A DNA stretch of 64,000 bases from Hymenobacter sp. BT18 (GCF_012273015.1 NZ_CP050954.1:2644001-2708000), one strand, 5' to 3'. Shown: positions 24,071-33,687, counted from the first letter of the stretch. The notes: a model not told the origin generated them from the sequence alone. Program-made: numbers and translations.

Positions 24071-25189
24071 ATGGCAACGCAAGAACCGGTGGTAGAACGC
24101 CAAATTTCGCAGCCAGGCGGCCCCGCCCAGCCCGCCGTTCCTTCCGCCTACGAGGAAGAGCCGCAGGCTAGCTCCAAGCGGCCGATTATCATGATTATCC
24201 TGGCCCTGGTGCTGCTGGTGGGCGGCTACTTTGGCTGGCAGCGCTACCAGTTTGGCCAGACCCACGAAGAAACCGACGATGCCCAGGTAGAAGGCGACGT
24301 GTACCCGGTGCTGCCCCGCGTGGCGGGCCCCGTGCTGGAGGTGAAGGTGGAAGACAACCAGCCCGTGAAGAAGGGCGACGTACTCATCAACCTGGACCCC
24401 GCCGACTACCAGCAGCGCGTGAATGCCGCCCAGGCCGCCTTGGCCGCCGCCGAAGCCAACGTGGTAGCGGCCCGCGCCGCCGTAGGTACCGCCCAGGCCA
24501 ACGTGCGCTCGGCTCAGTCGTCCATTGGGGTGAGTGACGCCAACCGCGCCCGCCTCGAAAAGGACCTGAAGCGCAGTGCTTTCCTGCGCAAGGAAGATAT
24601 CATCCCACAAAGTGAATATGACGCCGTGCAGGCCAACCTGCGCGCTACCAGCGCCCAGCGCGCTACCGCCGCCGACCAGGTAGGCGTAGCCCGCCAGCAG
24701 GTAGCTGCGGCCGAGCAGCAGGTAGCCGTAGCCCAGGCCGTAGTAAAGCAGCGCCAGGCCGACCTGGAAAATGCCCAGCTACAGCTCAGCTACACTTCCC
24801 TCAAAGCTCCCGTTGATGGCATTGTAAGCAAGAAAAGCGTGCAGCCCGGCCAGGTGGTAGCGCCCGGCCAGCAGCTGCTGGGCCTGGTAGCCAGCAACCG
24901 CACCTGGGTTGTGGCCAACTTCAAGGAAACGCAGCTGGAGAATATGCAAGTAGGCCAGCCGGTGGAAGTGGAAGTGGACGCCTACCCGAACGAAGATTTT
25001 GCGGGCCATATCGAGTCGTTGTCGGCAGCTACGGGGGCGCGCTTTGCCTTGCTGCCCCCCGATAACGCCAGCGGCAACTTCGTGAAAGTAACCCAGCGCG
25101 TGCCCGTGAAAATTGCGCTCGACAAAGCTGACCCGCAGCACCCGTTGCGCGCTGGCATGAGCGTGACGGCCACCGTGAAGGTGAAATAG
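24071..25189 (+). CDS. HlyD/EmrA-type membrane fusion protein
   Basis: 372 residues: a disordered N terminus, one membrane helix (RPIIMIILALVLLVGGYFGW, about 37-56), a biotinyl-lipoyl half-motif (VLPRVAGPVLEVKVEDNQPVKKGD), a long coiled coil rich in Ala and Gln (about 115-245), and the second lipoyl half (LKAPVDGIVSKKSVQPGQVV). The closing barrel carries LRAGMSVTATVKVK. This is the periplasmic adaptor that joins an EmrB-type pump to TolC. It precedes the pump gene by 93 bases, a spacer that holds an inverted repeat. Confidence 0.94.
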   Translation: MATQEPVVERQISQPGGPAQPAVPSAYEEEPQASSKRPIIMIILALVLLVGGYFGWQRYQFGQTHEETDDAQVEGDVYPVLPRVAGPVLEVKVEDNQPVKKGDVLINLDPADYQQRVNAAQAALAAAEANVVAARAAVGTAQANVRSAQSSIGVSDANRARLEKDLKRSAFLRKEDIIPQSEYDAVQANLRATSAQRATAADQVGVARQQVAAAEQQVAVAQAVVKQRQADLENAQLQLSYTSLKAPVDGIVSKKSVQPGQVVAPGQQLLGLVASNRTWVVANFKETQLENMQVGQPVEVEVDAYPNEDFAGHIESLSAATGARFALLPPDNASGNFVKVTQRVPVKIALDKADPQHPLRAGMSVTATVKVK

Positions 25190-25194
25190 TCAAT

Positions 25195-25276
25195 CAGTGG
25201 TCAGTTGCCAGTGGGCAGTTGCCGGGTCGTGCAAGCGGCCCCAACTGGCAACCAGCAGCTGACCACTGGCAACTGA
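25195..25276. repeat. Inverted word-repeat between emrA-like and emrB-like genes
   Basis: Words cagtggtcagttgcc and its complement recur in both arms: tcagttgccagt (25201-25212) pairs with actggcaactga (25265-25276), and cagtggtcag (25195-25204) with ctgaccactg (25259-25268). Hairpin-forming, no T-run. It fills the spacer inside the efflux operon. Confidence 0.6.
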
Positions 25277-25282
25277 AATTAC

Positions 25283-26854
25283 ATGGAAACTGGATTTACC
25301 AAGTGGATTATCGTCATCACCGTGGTGATGTGCTGCCTGCTGGAGCTCATCGACACGAGCATCGTGAACGTGGCGCTTACGCAGATGATGGGCAACCTCT
25401 CGGCCACACAGCAGGAGGTAAGCTGGGTGGTAGCCTCCTACGCCATTGCCAACGTCATTGTGATTCCCATGACGGGCTTTCTGGCCGAGCAGTTTGGGCG
25501 TAAAAACTACTACCTGTTCTCCGTCATCCTGTTCACCGTGGCCTCCATGGCTTGCGGGCAGAGCACCAACATCTGGGAGCTGGTAGCCTTCCGCTTTATT
25601 CAGGGCATTGGCGGCGGGGCCCTCATGGCTACCTCACAGGCTATTCTCATCGACACCTTTCCGCCCCAGCAGCTGGCCCTGGGCCAGGCACTATTTGGTA
25701 TGGGCGTCATCATCGGTCCTACTATCGGCCCTACCCTGGGCGGCTACATCGTCGACAACTACGACTGGCCCTGGATTTTCTACGTGAACGTGCCGGTGGG
25801 CGTCATGGCAGCCATCTTCACTGTTCTCTTCATCCGCGACCCGGAGCGCATCCGCAACGCCGTGCCCCGACCGTTACGGGAAATAGACTGGGCCGGCATT
25901 GTGCTGCTGATTGTGGGCGTGGGCTCCTTGCAGTACGTGCTGGAGCAGGGCGAAAGCAAGGACTGGTTTGAAGATCAGAACATCCTGCTGTTCACGGCCC
26001 TCACCGTGATTGGGTTGGTGGGCTTTATCTGGCGGGAACTCACGGCGCGCCAGCCCATTGTGGACCTGCGGGTGCTGGGCAAAAGCCGCAACTTGGCCGT
26101 AGGCTCCTTCCTCTCCTTTATTCTGGGCTTTGGCTTGTTTGCCTCGGTCTTCGTGTTTCCCATTTTCTGCCAGCGTATCCTGGGCTTCTCGGCCGCGCAA
26201 ACTGGCTACATTCTGCTGCCAGGCGCCTTGCTTTCGGGGTTCATGATGCCGGTAGTGGGCAAGTCCATTCAGGCGGGGGTGTCGCAGAAGTTCATTCTGC
26301 CTATCGGCTTCATTGTCTTCTTCATCTTCTCTTACTGGATGAGCACCCAGATTTCGCCCACGGCCGGCGAAAGTGACTTTTTCTGGCCTTTGCTGCTGCG
26401 CGGGTTTGGGCTAGCCCTGCTCTTTCTGCCCATCACCACCATGTCGTTGGCCGGGCTGAGCGGCAAGGATGCCGGGCAGGCAGCGGGCCTTACGGGTATG
26501 ATCCGACAGCTGGGCGGTTCCTTCGGCGTGGCCCTGGTGGGTACGTATCTGGAGCGCACTACCATGCAAAACCGCATCGGGCTGCTGCCCAATATCTCCC
26601 TCTACGACCCCGAAACCCAACAGCGTCTGCAGGGACTGATAGCCGGCTTCATGGCCAAGGGGGCCAGCGTGCTGCAGGCGCAGCAGCAGGCCTATGCCGC
26701 GCTGGAAGGCATGGTGATGAAGCAAACCGCCCTGATAACCTACGCCCAGACTTTCCTGATGATCGGGACGTTCTTTCTGCTCTGCGTCCCGCTAATCTTT
26801 CTGATCAAACGGGCCCGGCCCGGCGAGAAGGTGGACCTGAACGCCGCGCACTAA
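25283..26854 (+). CDS. DHA2-type MFS drug exporter, EmrB-like
   Basis: 523 residues with about 14 hydrophobic segments, the DHA2 arrangement. The motif ELIDTSIVNVAL at about 20-31 and AEQFGRKNYYL in the first cytoplasmic loop are family landmarks. A central RxxGQAAGLTGMIRQLGG-like segment (about 395-415) and the C-terminal RARPGEKVD complete it. It is a proton-driven exporter that with the adaptor and TolC protein should move compounds from cytoplasm to outside. Substrates cannot be predicted. A strong terminator follows, ending the operon. Confidence 0.94.
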   Translation: METGFTKWIIVITVVMCCLLELIDTSIVNVALTQMMGNLSATQQEVSWVVASYAIANVIVIPMTGFLAEQFGRKNYYLFSVILFTVASMACGQSTNIWELVAFRFIQGIGGGALMATSQAILIDTFPPQQLALGQALFGMGVIIGPTIGPTLGGYIVDNYDWPWIFYVNVPVGVMAAIFTVLFIRDPERIRNAVPRPLREIDWAGIVLLIVGVGSLQYVLEQGESKDWFEDQNILLFTALTVIGLVGFIWRELTARQPIVDLRVLGKSRNLAVGSFLSFILGFGLFASVFVFPIFCQRILGFSAAQTGYILLPGALLSGFMMPVVGKSIQAGVSQKFILPIGFIVFFIFSYWMSTQISPTAGESDFFWPLLLRGFGLALLFLPITTMSLAGLSGKDAGQAAGLTGMIRQLGGSFGVALVGTYLERTTMQNRIGLLPNISLYDPETQQRLQGLIAGFMAKGASVLQAQQQAYAALEGMVMKQTALITYAQTFLMIGTFFLLCVPLIFLIKRARPGEKVDLNAAH

Positions 26855-26871
26855 CGTGTCCTTGGCCAGTA

Positions 26872-26907
26872 AAAAAGACCCGGTAGCAGTAGTTGCCGGG
26901 TCTTTTT
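26872..26907 (+). terminator. Intrinsic terminator of the efflux operon
   Basis: A hairpin of aaaaagacccgg and ccgggtcttttt around a 12-base loop, ending in a T-run, begins 18 bases after the exporter stop codon. Confidence 0.92.
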
Positions 26908-27043
26908 GCTGGCTGGGCAAACCTGGCTACGCAGCCTCAACCGTGGACAGCGGCGCGTCACCATCGGCGAGCGGGCCAGCCGTTGGATACCAAGCGGGCA
27001 GCAGGGACAAGGACGAGCCTACAACCACAAGAAGTAAGCGCGG

Positions 27044-27349
27044 CTACGGCTGCGAAAGCCGTAGCCAGCAAGTGCGCGTGGGAATACCCTCAGGCGCTGA
27101 GGTTACCACGGTAGAACAGCTCACCAGGCCATTCTGCGCGTCGCGGTACTGTATGTAGTACTCGGCATTGGTATCCAGGGGGGGACGGTCCAGGTAAGGG
27201 CTGCAGGCGTGGTGGGCCACGCATTCCCAGGGCTGGTTGCCAATGCGCCGGTATACGTCGGCGTAGTGGCCGCTGGGCGTTGGAAAATCCAGGCGCCGCC
27301 CGGCTGGCACCAGGTAGAGCGTGGGCAAAGCAGGACGAGCTGATAACAT
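27044..27349 (-). CDS. Small fibronectin-III-like protein
   Basis: 101 residues from the ATG at 27347-27349. The pattern ADVYRRIGNQPWECVA, then SPYLDRPPLDTNAEYYIQYRD and a strand-like tail (VSCSTVVTS) resembles a single fibronectin type III or similar beta-sandwich repeat, as found in structural or adhesive proteins. There is no signal peptide. Two other overlapping frames on this strand look less protein-like. It stands alone between the efflux operon and the histidine kinase gene. The last codons lie in a ten-base-arm hairpin (27042-27066). Family by resemblance only. Confidence 0.5.
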   Translation of the reverse strand: MLSARPALPTLYLVPAGRRLDFPTPSGHYADVYRRIGNQPWECVAHHACSPYLDRPPLDTNAEYYIQYRDAQNGLVSCSTVVTSAPEGIPTRTCWLRLSQP

Positions 27350-27706
27350 GAGGGGCAGTGTTTTGGCAAGTGCAGCAAGGAAAAGCCAGCCAGCGGGCAG
27401 AAGGCCACCAGGTAGCTAAGCTAACGATGCCCACCGCCAGTTAGCTCCCGGATAATTACGGGTTCATGATGCGCTAATCTGGTATTTTACCCCGGTGAAA
27501 CTCCGAAACTAGCTGGTTTTTTGCTGCTTGCCGAGTGCTTTTTCGGAATCGACAAGCACTGCTTTGCGCGCCGCTGCCCTATGTGCAGTCGACAAAGCCC
27601 GCCCCGACAGAAGCCGGGGCGGGTTTTCTTGTTCCAGAAGCCTTTCTGTACCTAGCCTGCTCCGCGGCGGGTAGGTACGCGGCATGTCACCGCAAGGGCT
27701 GGCATA
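27350..27706. other. Intergenic region without a recognised gene
   Basis: It holds a small hairpin (agtgctt at 27534-27540, aagcact at 27554-27560) and the GC-rich terminator at 27595-27626. No tRNA-like fold or convincing ORF was seen. The hairpins look like transcript ends for the histidine kinase gene to the right. Confidence 0.5.
27595..27626. terminator. GC-rich hairpin, likely terminator
   Basis: Arms aagcccgccccg and cggggcgggtttt enclose a short loop. A T-rich tail follows on the plus side and a short one (CTTTG) on the minus side. It lies past the end of the minus-strand histidine kinase gene, so a terminator for that gene is the simplest reading. Confidence 0.65.
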
Positions 27707-30430
27707 TCAGGTGGTGAGCGGCAGCGTAATGCTAACGGTGGTGCCTTTGCCGGGGCGGGCTCGGAGCGTGAACGTGCCGCCCAACAGCTCTACCCGCGTG
27801 CGGATGCCAGCAAGCCCAATGCCCTTCGGCTGCTTTACCTCATGCACATCGAAGCCCACGCCATCATCTTCCACGCTCAGGTGCAGCTGGTCGTCGGCGC
27901 AGGCCACCTGCACAAACACTTCCCGCGCACTGGCGTGCTTCATCACGTTGTTGAGTAGCTCTTGCATAATGCGGTACACGGCTATTTCCAGCAAGGGGGG
28001 CAGCTGCTGGTCGAGACCGGCCAGGTTCAGGTCTACGTCGAGGCTGTGGGCCGGAATACGCGTGGTAAGCTCCCGCAGCGCCGCTTTCAGGCCAAAATCC
28101 TCCAGAATGCTGGGTGTGAGCTCAAAGGAGATGGTGCGCGTCAGGCGGATAGCTTCGCTCAGCAGCTTCTGGCTGGCTTGGGTAGGTTCCGTGGCGGGCA
28201 GGTTATCGAGGTGCAGCTTGGTGGCGTAGAGCAGCTGGCCCACGCCGTTGTGCAGGCCTTCGGCAATGCGGCGGCGCTCCTCCTCCTGGGTAGTAAGAAT
28301 GGCCGATAGCACTTCCTGCTGCTGGCGTAGCCGCAGGCGGGCCGTTTCGGCCAGCAACGTGTTGCGCTCCGTCACGTCGCGGGCCACTACCAGCACCCCA
28401 CTGATGGTGCCCAGCGTGCGCAGGGGCACAAAGTTCAGGTCGTATGTCATGGGCTGGTGGTAGCCCGCCCAGTTGAGGTGCTGAGAAGGCTCCCCGGTGA
28501 GGGCGCGGTGGAGCAGCTCCAGGATGGTAGGGTCCCGGGCCAGGCCCGGCAGGGTTTCCTCCAGAGAGCGGCCCAGGGCATCGGCCTCGGAGCGGCCCAG
28601 CAGGTAGGCCAGGCGCGCATTCCAGGCCGTCACGCACAAGCTCAGGTCCAGGGCGGCCACGGCGTCGATGGTGTTGTTGAGCAGGTTCTGGGTAAACTCC
28701 TTTTCCTGCTGCAGCTGCAGGCGTCGCTCTTCCGACTCGGTGATGTCGATGGAAAAAATCACGGCCTGTTTTCGCTGCTGATCGAAGAAGCCATAGTTCT
28801 GGAAATACACGGGCCGCCCCTGGTGCACCGCCGAGCTCACAAAGGCTACCTGCTCCCCGGCCAGCAGGCGGCTAAGCTCGGTGGTAGCGCTCAGCGAGGA
28901 GGCGAAGGGACACGTGTGGGTCAGCTCCGGGTGGTGGGGGGCCAGGCGGCGCAGGCCGTCTCCCACCACATCCAGCAGCTGGCCGCTGGGGGCAATGCGT
29001 GCCAGGATAACGGGCAGGTTGGCCAGGATGTGCTCCAGCAGGCGCGTCTTATAGTTGAGCTCCTGTTGGGCTTCGTGGCGGGCCGTCACGTCGCGCATGA
29101 GGCCCACAAAGCGTAGCCCCGGGCGCCGGCCATCCGAGAGCAGCTTGCCTTCCACCGATACGTACCGGATGCTGCCATTGGGCCAGGCCACGCGGTGCTC
29201 CAAGTCCAGGGCCGTATTCCGGCGCATAGCTTGCTCCAGGGCCTTGGTCACGTGCGGGCGGTCTTCGGGCACTACGGCGTCTAGCAGTACCTGCAGGTCG
29301 GCTGGGCCGGGTACGTACGCACGTCCGAATATCTGCTGGGCGCGCTCGTCCCAGTGAAGCTGGCGCGTGGCGTAGTCTACGCTCCACACCCCGCTGCCCG
29401 AGGCCTGAAGCGCCATTTGCAGGCGGGTTTCGCTTTCGCGCACCTGAGCAGCGGCGTGCTTTTCGGCGGTGATATCGCGCCAGGCGGCGTGCACAATGGT
29501 GCCGCGGGCCTCCGGTACGGCCGTGAGCAGCACATCTTCCCAGAACTCTTCGCCCGATGCCCGGTAGCGGCACCACTCAAAGCGACAGTGCCCCACCCGC
29601 AGTGCCTGTAGCCAATACTGCTGGGCCAGCACCTCGGAGTGCTGCCCGTTTGGCTGAACCGCGGGCGAGAAAGCCGCGCCCGACTTGCCCAGCAGCTCGC
29701 TTTTCTGGGTGAGGCCCAGCAGCCGCAGCGCCGAGGCATTGCAGTCGATAAACTGGTTGTCGCGCATGAGCAGCATCCCGTCTTGGTTGTGCTCAAACAA
29801 AATGCGGAAGCGCCGCTCGCTGAGCGTGAGTGCCTGCTGGGCGTGGTACTGTTCCGTCACATCCAGCAGGGCCAGGTGGCAGCTGCGGGTTTCGGCCCCG
29901 GCGGGGCTATGGCTGGGGGCCGGGGAGGCTTCGAGGCGGGCGAAGAAGGGCGTATCGTCTTCGCGGCGCATTTCCAGGGTAATGGTCTGGCGCTTGTCCT
30001 GCTCCAGCACGCTTCGCAGAAATCCGGAGAAGGCATGGCGGGAGCCGGCGGCTATAAACAGGGCGAGCCGGCGACCCACCAGCAGGCGGCGCACCGAGCC
30101 CAGCTGCTCGCAGGCCCGCAGGTTCAGCTGCTGCAGGGTGCTGTCGGGTGAGAGGGTGCAGTAGCCAATGGGCGCAAACTCGTAGAGGTTGACATAGGCC
30201 GCCCGGCTGGCTTCGGCCTCGGCTTGGGCCAGCAGGAGCTCTTCGTATTGCATTTCCAGCTCAATCTGGTGCACCTGCAGCTCCTGCACCAGGCGCTGTA
30301 CCTCGGGGGGCGTGTTGGCTGGCAGGCTCTGCGCCGACAGGTGACGGCGTTCAGCCCGCACCCGCAGCTCGTGCAGGGCGGCCTGGGGGTCAGGCAGGAG
30401 AGGAAAAGAGCTGGCGTCGGGCTCGTTCAT
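27707..30430 (-). CDS. Multi-PAS sensor histidine kinase, NarX/HisKA_3-like type
   Basis: 907 residues with several PAS/PAC sensor units (about residues 85-200, 205-325, 330-455, 455-580 and 580-700; borders approximate) and no clear membrane segment, so a cytoplasmic sensor. The transfer module has His727 in EGLHNGVGQ, the N-box ELLNNVMKHA (824-833), and DDGVGFD (about 855) with GIGLAGI (about 870) for ATP binding. That H-box is like those in kinases that pair with NarL-type regulators; one lies at 34880-35527. Upstream is the CheB-CheR fusion gene in the same direction, 123 bases away. Possibly an oxygen, redox or light sensor; the ligand is unknown. Confidence 0.92.
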   Translation of the reverse strand: MNEPDASSFPLLPDPQAALHELRVRAERRHLSAQSLPANTPPEVQRLVQELQVHQIELEMQYEELLLAQAEAEASRAAYVNLYEFAPIGYCTLSPDSTLQQLNLRACEQLGSVRRLLVGRRLALFIAAGSRHAFSGFLRSVLEQDKRQTITLEMRREDDTPFFARLEASPAPSHSPAGAETRSCHLALLDVTEQYHAQQALTLSERRFRILFEHNQDGMLLMRDNQFIDCNASALRLLGLTQKSELLGKSGAAFSPAVQPNGQHSEVLAQQYWLQALRVGHCRFEWCRYRASGEEFWEDVLLTAVPEARGTIVHAAWRDITAEKHAAAQVRESETRLQMALQASGSGVWSVDYATRQLHWDERAQQIFGRAYVPGPADLQVLLDAVVPEDRPHVTKALEQAMRRNTALDLEHRVAWPNGSIRYVSVEGKLLSDGRRPGLRFVGLMRDVTARHEAQQELNYKTRLLEHILANLPVILARIAPSGQLLDVVGDGLRRLAPHHPELTHTCPFASSLSATTELSRLLAGEQVAFVSSAVHQGRPVYFQNYGFFDQQRKQAVIFSIDITESEERRLQLQQEKEFTQNLLNNTIDAVAALDLSLCVTAWNARLAYLLGRSEADALGRSLEETLPGLARDPTILELLHRALTGEPSQHLNWAGYHQPMTYDLNFVPLRTLGTISGVLVVARDVTERNTLLAETARLRLRQQQEVLSAILTTQEEERRRIAEGLHNGVGQLLYATKLHLDNLPATEPTQASQKLLSEAIRLTRTISFELTPSILEDFGLKAALRELTTRIPAHSLDVDLNLAGLDQQLPPLLEIAVYRIMQELLNNVMKHASAREVFVQVACADDQLHLSVEDDGVGFDVHEVKQPKGIGLAGIRTRVELLGGTFTLRARPGKGTTVSITLPLTT

Positions 30431-30553
30431 GGCAAAAACTACTATGGGCGGGCTATAGTCAACACAGGCAGGTACGCGGGCGGCCGAAAGGTCGTTGTGG
30501 GTTTCTGGGGGCCGGCCACCGCCCGGGCCCCGCGGCGTGGCCCGGCCGCCGGG

Positions 30554-33500
30554 CTAGGCCAGGGGCTTCACCTGCTCTATGCCCAGCAGCACGTACTCCG
30601 TAGGCGCGCCCAGCAGCAGGAGCCGGCGCCCGTAGAGCCCCACCCGGCAGCGGCCCTGGTCGGGCAGGTCAAGGTCCAGCTTTAGGTTGCTGAAGTTGAA
30701 CGTATCGGCCGAGGTGCTGAGCAGCTGCTGCAGGGCATCCAGCAAGGTGGGCTGGTTAAGGCCGCCGTCGGCCAGGGCCACCAGGGGCTGCCCCGCCAGC
30801 TCGGCGGGCGTGGTGCCCAGCATCCGGGCAAAGGCTCCGTTGCAGAAATGCACCTGCAAGCTGGCGTTGAGGGCCACCACGGGCTCCAGCACTGTTTCCT
30901 GCATGCTGGCGGCAAAGCGGGCATTGTCCTGGAGCTGGGCTTCCAGGTTTTTCAGCTCCGTAATTTCGGTGAAGGTGATGACGGCCCCGCTGATGTAGTT
31001 ATCGAGGGTGCGGTAGGGCAGGATGCGCATGTTGTACCACTCGCCCGCGGTAGTTTGGATGTTGGCCTCTTGGCTGATGAGGCGGTCCAGCACCTGCTGA
31101 ATGTCCTCGGCAAGCCGCTCGTGCCGCAGGTTGGAGGCAAAGTGCGCCAGGGGCCGCCCTACGTCGCTGGGCAGCAGGTTGATGATGCGGGCCACCGGTG
31201 GGGTAAACCGCTTGATGATGCTGTCGTTGTCGAGGAAGATAATGGCTATTTCGGTGGCATCCAGCAGGTTTTTCATGTCGTTGGCTGCCAGGGAGAGTTC
31301 CTCCGTCTTGGCCAGGTACTGCATGTTCAGGGTCATCAGCTCCTCGTTCAGGCTCTGCATCTCCTCCTTGTTGGTCATGGCCTCCTCGTTGGTGCTTTGC
31401 AGCTCCTCGTTGGCGCTCTGCAGCTCCTCGTTGGTGCTTTTGAGCTCCTCCAGGGAACTTTCCATTTCCTCAATGGTGGTTTGGAGCCGGTGCTTGGTGT
31501 ACTGCAGCTCCTTGTCGAGGGCGGCCACGGCGGCGTCGCGGTTCAGGCCGCCCTCCGAGTTGTCTTTGGCCAGGCGCACCCGGCGCGGGGTGGGCTGGTC
31601 TTCAAACACCACCAGCAGCAGCCCGGCTAGTGCCTCCGGCGCCTCCAGGTAGCGCACCGTCAGGCGCAGCAGCTGCTGGCCGGCATCCGTTTTCACCCGC
31701 AGGTTTTCCACTTTTATTTCCTGGCGGTTTTGCAGGGCCCGGTGCACCGCCCCGCTGATTTCGTAGCTGAGCTCCTCGCGGGCCATGTCGAAGATGTTCA
31801 TGTTGCCCAGGCCCGGGGCTGGCTCCAGGTACTTGCCCGTGCGCCCGTTCACGTACAGGATTTCCCCCTTGGCGTTAATGACCACCGCGGGCGGGGAAAA
31901 GGAGTGCAGCAGCACCCGCTGCACAATGGAGGCGAAAGGCCCGCCTTCGCGCCGGGTAGAAATGGAGGGCAGCATACTGGGAGAGGAGAGCGGCGCCACG
32001 GCAATGTGGCGGGCCAGCGAAAAGGAAAAGTTGAGGAGCCGGGGCAGCGACGCGGCCGTTTCGATGCGCCGCGAAATCTTCCATTTCAGGTCCAGGGGCT
32101 GAAACAGGTCCTGAAAGCCGGTGATGTTTTCACTGGGGCCCAGGAAGAGCAGCCCGTTGGGGTTCAGGGCGTAGTGGAAGATGGGCAGCAGGCTTTTCTG
32201 CAGGTCGGAGTTCAGGTAAATCAGCAGGTTGCGGCAGCACAGCAAATCCAGCTTGGTGAAGGGCGCATCCTTGTTGATGTTGTGCAGGGCAAACACCACT
32301 ACGTCGCGCACTTCCTTGCAGATCTGGTAGTGCCCATCCGTCTTCACGAAAAAGCGCTGCAGCCGCTCCGGGCTCACGTCGGCGGTTATGTTTTCGGCGT
32401 ACAGCCCCGCCCGGGCAAAGTCTACGCCCTCGGCCAATATGTCGGTGGCGAAAAGCTGAATTTTGAGGTGGCGGTCGGGGGCCACTTCCTCTATCACCTC
32501 CAGGAGCAGAATGGCCAGCGAGTAGGCCTCCTCGCCGGTAGAACAGCCCGGGGCCCACACCCGCACGGTGGTGTGGGCGGGCTTGTCGGCAATGAGGGGC
32601 CGCAGGTGCTGCTGCAGGTTCTCGAAGGCTTCCTGGTCGCGGAAAAACTTGGTGACGCCAATCAGCAGCTCCTTGAACAGCTGCTCTACCTCGTGCGGGT
32701 TTTCCTGCAGGTAGCGCACATAGTGCGTGAACTCGGCAATCTGGTGGGAGTTCATGCGCCGCTCAATGCGCCGAAACACGGTATTGCGCTTGTAGTGGCT
32801 GAAGTCGTGGCCGGTTTGGGCCCGGATGAGCAGAAAGATTTTCTGCAGGGCATGCGCCGGCTTCGAAGCCGACTCCTCGGGGTTTTCGCGCGAGAGGCGC
32901 GCCAGCATGGGGCGCTCTACGTACTCCAGCAGCTTGGCCGGCATCAGCTCCGGGGCCAGCACAAAATCCACAAACTCGGTGGCCAGGGCCGCGCGCGGCA
33001 TCGAGTCGAAGGCGGCGGTATCGGGGTCCTGCACCATCACCATGCCGAAGTTCTCCATCACCAGCTTCAGCCCCACGCTTCCATCGGAGCCCAGCCCCGA
33101 GAAGATGATGCACACGGCCCGCTCCCGGGCGTCCTTGGCCAGGGTTTGCAGGAAAAAGTCGATGGGCATGCGCCGGCTGGGCGGCAGCGTAGGCTTGAGC
33201 AGAAACAGCGCCCCGTGCATCAAGCTCAGGTCGCAGTCGGGCGGAATCACGTACACCTGGTTGAGGCGCACTTTCAGGCCGTCGGCGGCCAGGTGCACGG
33301 GCATGGGCGTGAAGCGCTGCAGCACATCCGAGGTCAGCTCCTCGGCCTGCGTGGGCAGCAGGTGCGTCACCACCACGAAAGCCATGCCCGAGCGGGGCGT
33401 GAGGTGGCGGAAAAACTGCTCATAGGCTTCCATGGAGCCCGCCGAGCCCCCCAGCATCACTATCGGAAACTTCTCGGGCTCGGCATACGCCTGCCGCAGC

Positions 33501-33601
33501 TTGGGGGCGGCCGTGGGCCGCGCCGGAGTAGGGCCGGCAGCAGAAGACGGTAGGGAGGAAGACGCGGAATTTTCCGGCTCCGGGGCGGCGGCAGCTGACA
33601 T
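30554..33601 (-). CDS. CheB-CheR fusion with coiled coil and PAS domains
   Basis: 1015 residues. The CheB methylesterase part has the Ser-His-Asp set as Ser53 (GGSAGS), His80 (VVTHLLP) and Asp173 (GLGSDGSVG). The CheR methyltransferase part has WAPGCSTGEEAYSLA (349-363). A coiled coil of LQSTNEELQS-type heptads follows (roughly 690-790), and two PAS-like regions end the protein. All catalytic residues look intact. Classical CheB and CheR act on chemoreceptors, but none is encoded nearby; related fusions occur in stress-signalling kinase pathways. It is divergent from a second CheB gene. Confidence 0.93.
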   Translation of the reverse strand: MSAAAAPEPENSASSSLPSSAAGPTPARPTAAPKLRQAYAEPEKFPIVMLGGSAGSMEAYEQFFRHLTPRSGMAFVVVTHLLPTQAEELTSDVLQRFTPMPVHLAADGLKVRLNQVYVIPPDCDLSLMHGALFLLKPTLPPSRRMPIDFFLQTLAKDARERAVCIIFSGLGSDGSVGLKLVMENFGMVMVQDPDTAAFDSMPRAALATEFVDFVLAPELMPAKLLEYVERPMLARLSRENPEESASKPAHALQKIFLLIRAQTGHDFSHYKRNTVFRRIERRMNSHQIAEFTHYVRYLQENPHEVEQLFKELLIGVTKFFRDQEAFENLQQHLRPLIADKPAHTTVRVWAPGCSTGEEAYSLAILLLEVIEEVAPDRHLKIQLFATDILAEGVDFARAGLYAENITADVSPERLQRFFVKTDGHYQICKEVRDVVVFALHNINKDAPFTKLDLLCCRNLLIYLNSDLQKSLLPIFHYALNPNGLLFLGPSENITGFQDLFQPLDLKWKISRRIETAASLPRLLNFSFSLARHIAVAPLSSPSMLPSISTRREGGPFASIVQRVLLHSFSPPAVVINAKGEILYVNGRTGKYLEPAPGLGNMNIFDMAREELSYEISGAVHRALQNRQEIKVENLRVKTDAGQQLLRLTVRYLEAPEALAGLLLVVFEDQPTPRRVRLAKDNSEGGLNRDAAVAALDKELQYTKHRLQTTIEEMESSLEELKSTNEELQSANEELQSTNEEAMTNKEEMQSLNEELMTLNMQYLAKTEELSLAANDMKNLLDATEIAIIFLDNDSIIKRFTPPVARIINLLPSDVGRPLAHFASNLRHERLAEDIQQVLDRLISQEANIQTTAGEWYNMRILPYRTLDNYISGAVITFTEITELKNLEAQLQDNARFAASMQETVLEPVVALNASLQVHFCNGAFARMLGTTPAELAGQPLVALADGGLNQPTLLDALQQLLSTSADTFNFSNLKLDLDLPDQGRCRVGLYGRRLLLLGAPTEYVLLGIEQVKPLA

Positions 33602-33679
33602 GAAACGGAGAAAACGGAAAGCGGCTGAGCGAAGTAAGCAGCCGCTTAGGCAGCACGCCAGCCAGTAGGTTCACTACTT

Positions 33680-33687
33680 CAAATTTA
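33680..33687 (-). promoter_or_regulatory. Possible -7 box for the CheB-CheR fusion gene
   Basis: On the minus strand this reads TAAATTTG, a full TAnnTTTG match, about 80 bases before the ATG. No TTG lies at the right distance upstream, so only half the promoter is supported. A hairpin (aagcggctg, 33619-33627; cagccgctt, 33639-33647) lies in the inferred leader. Confidence 0.4.

Noticed and set aside
27535..27717. 60-residue plus-strand ORF
   Set aside because: It runs through the terminator-like hairpin at 27595-27626 and has no recognisable pattern.
31730..33553. 607-residue plus-strand ORF opposite the CheB-CheR gene
   Set aside because: It is an antisense shadow: its composition is Gly, His, Val and Gln rich without any motif, while the minus frame has full CheB and CheR active sites. 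GC-rich coding DNA often leaves such open frames.
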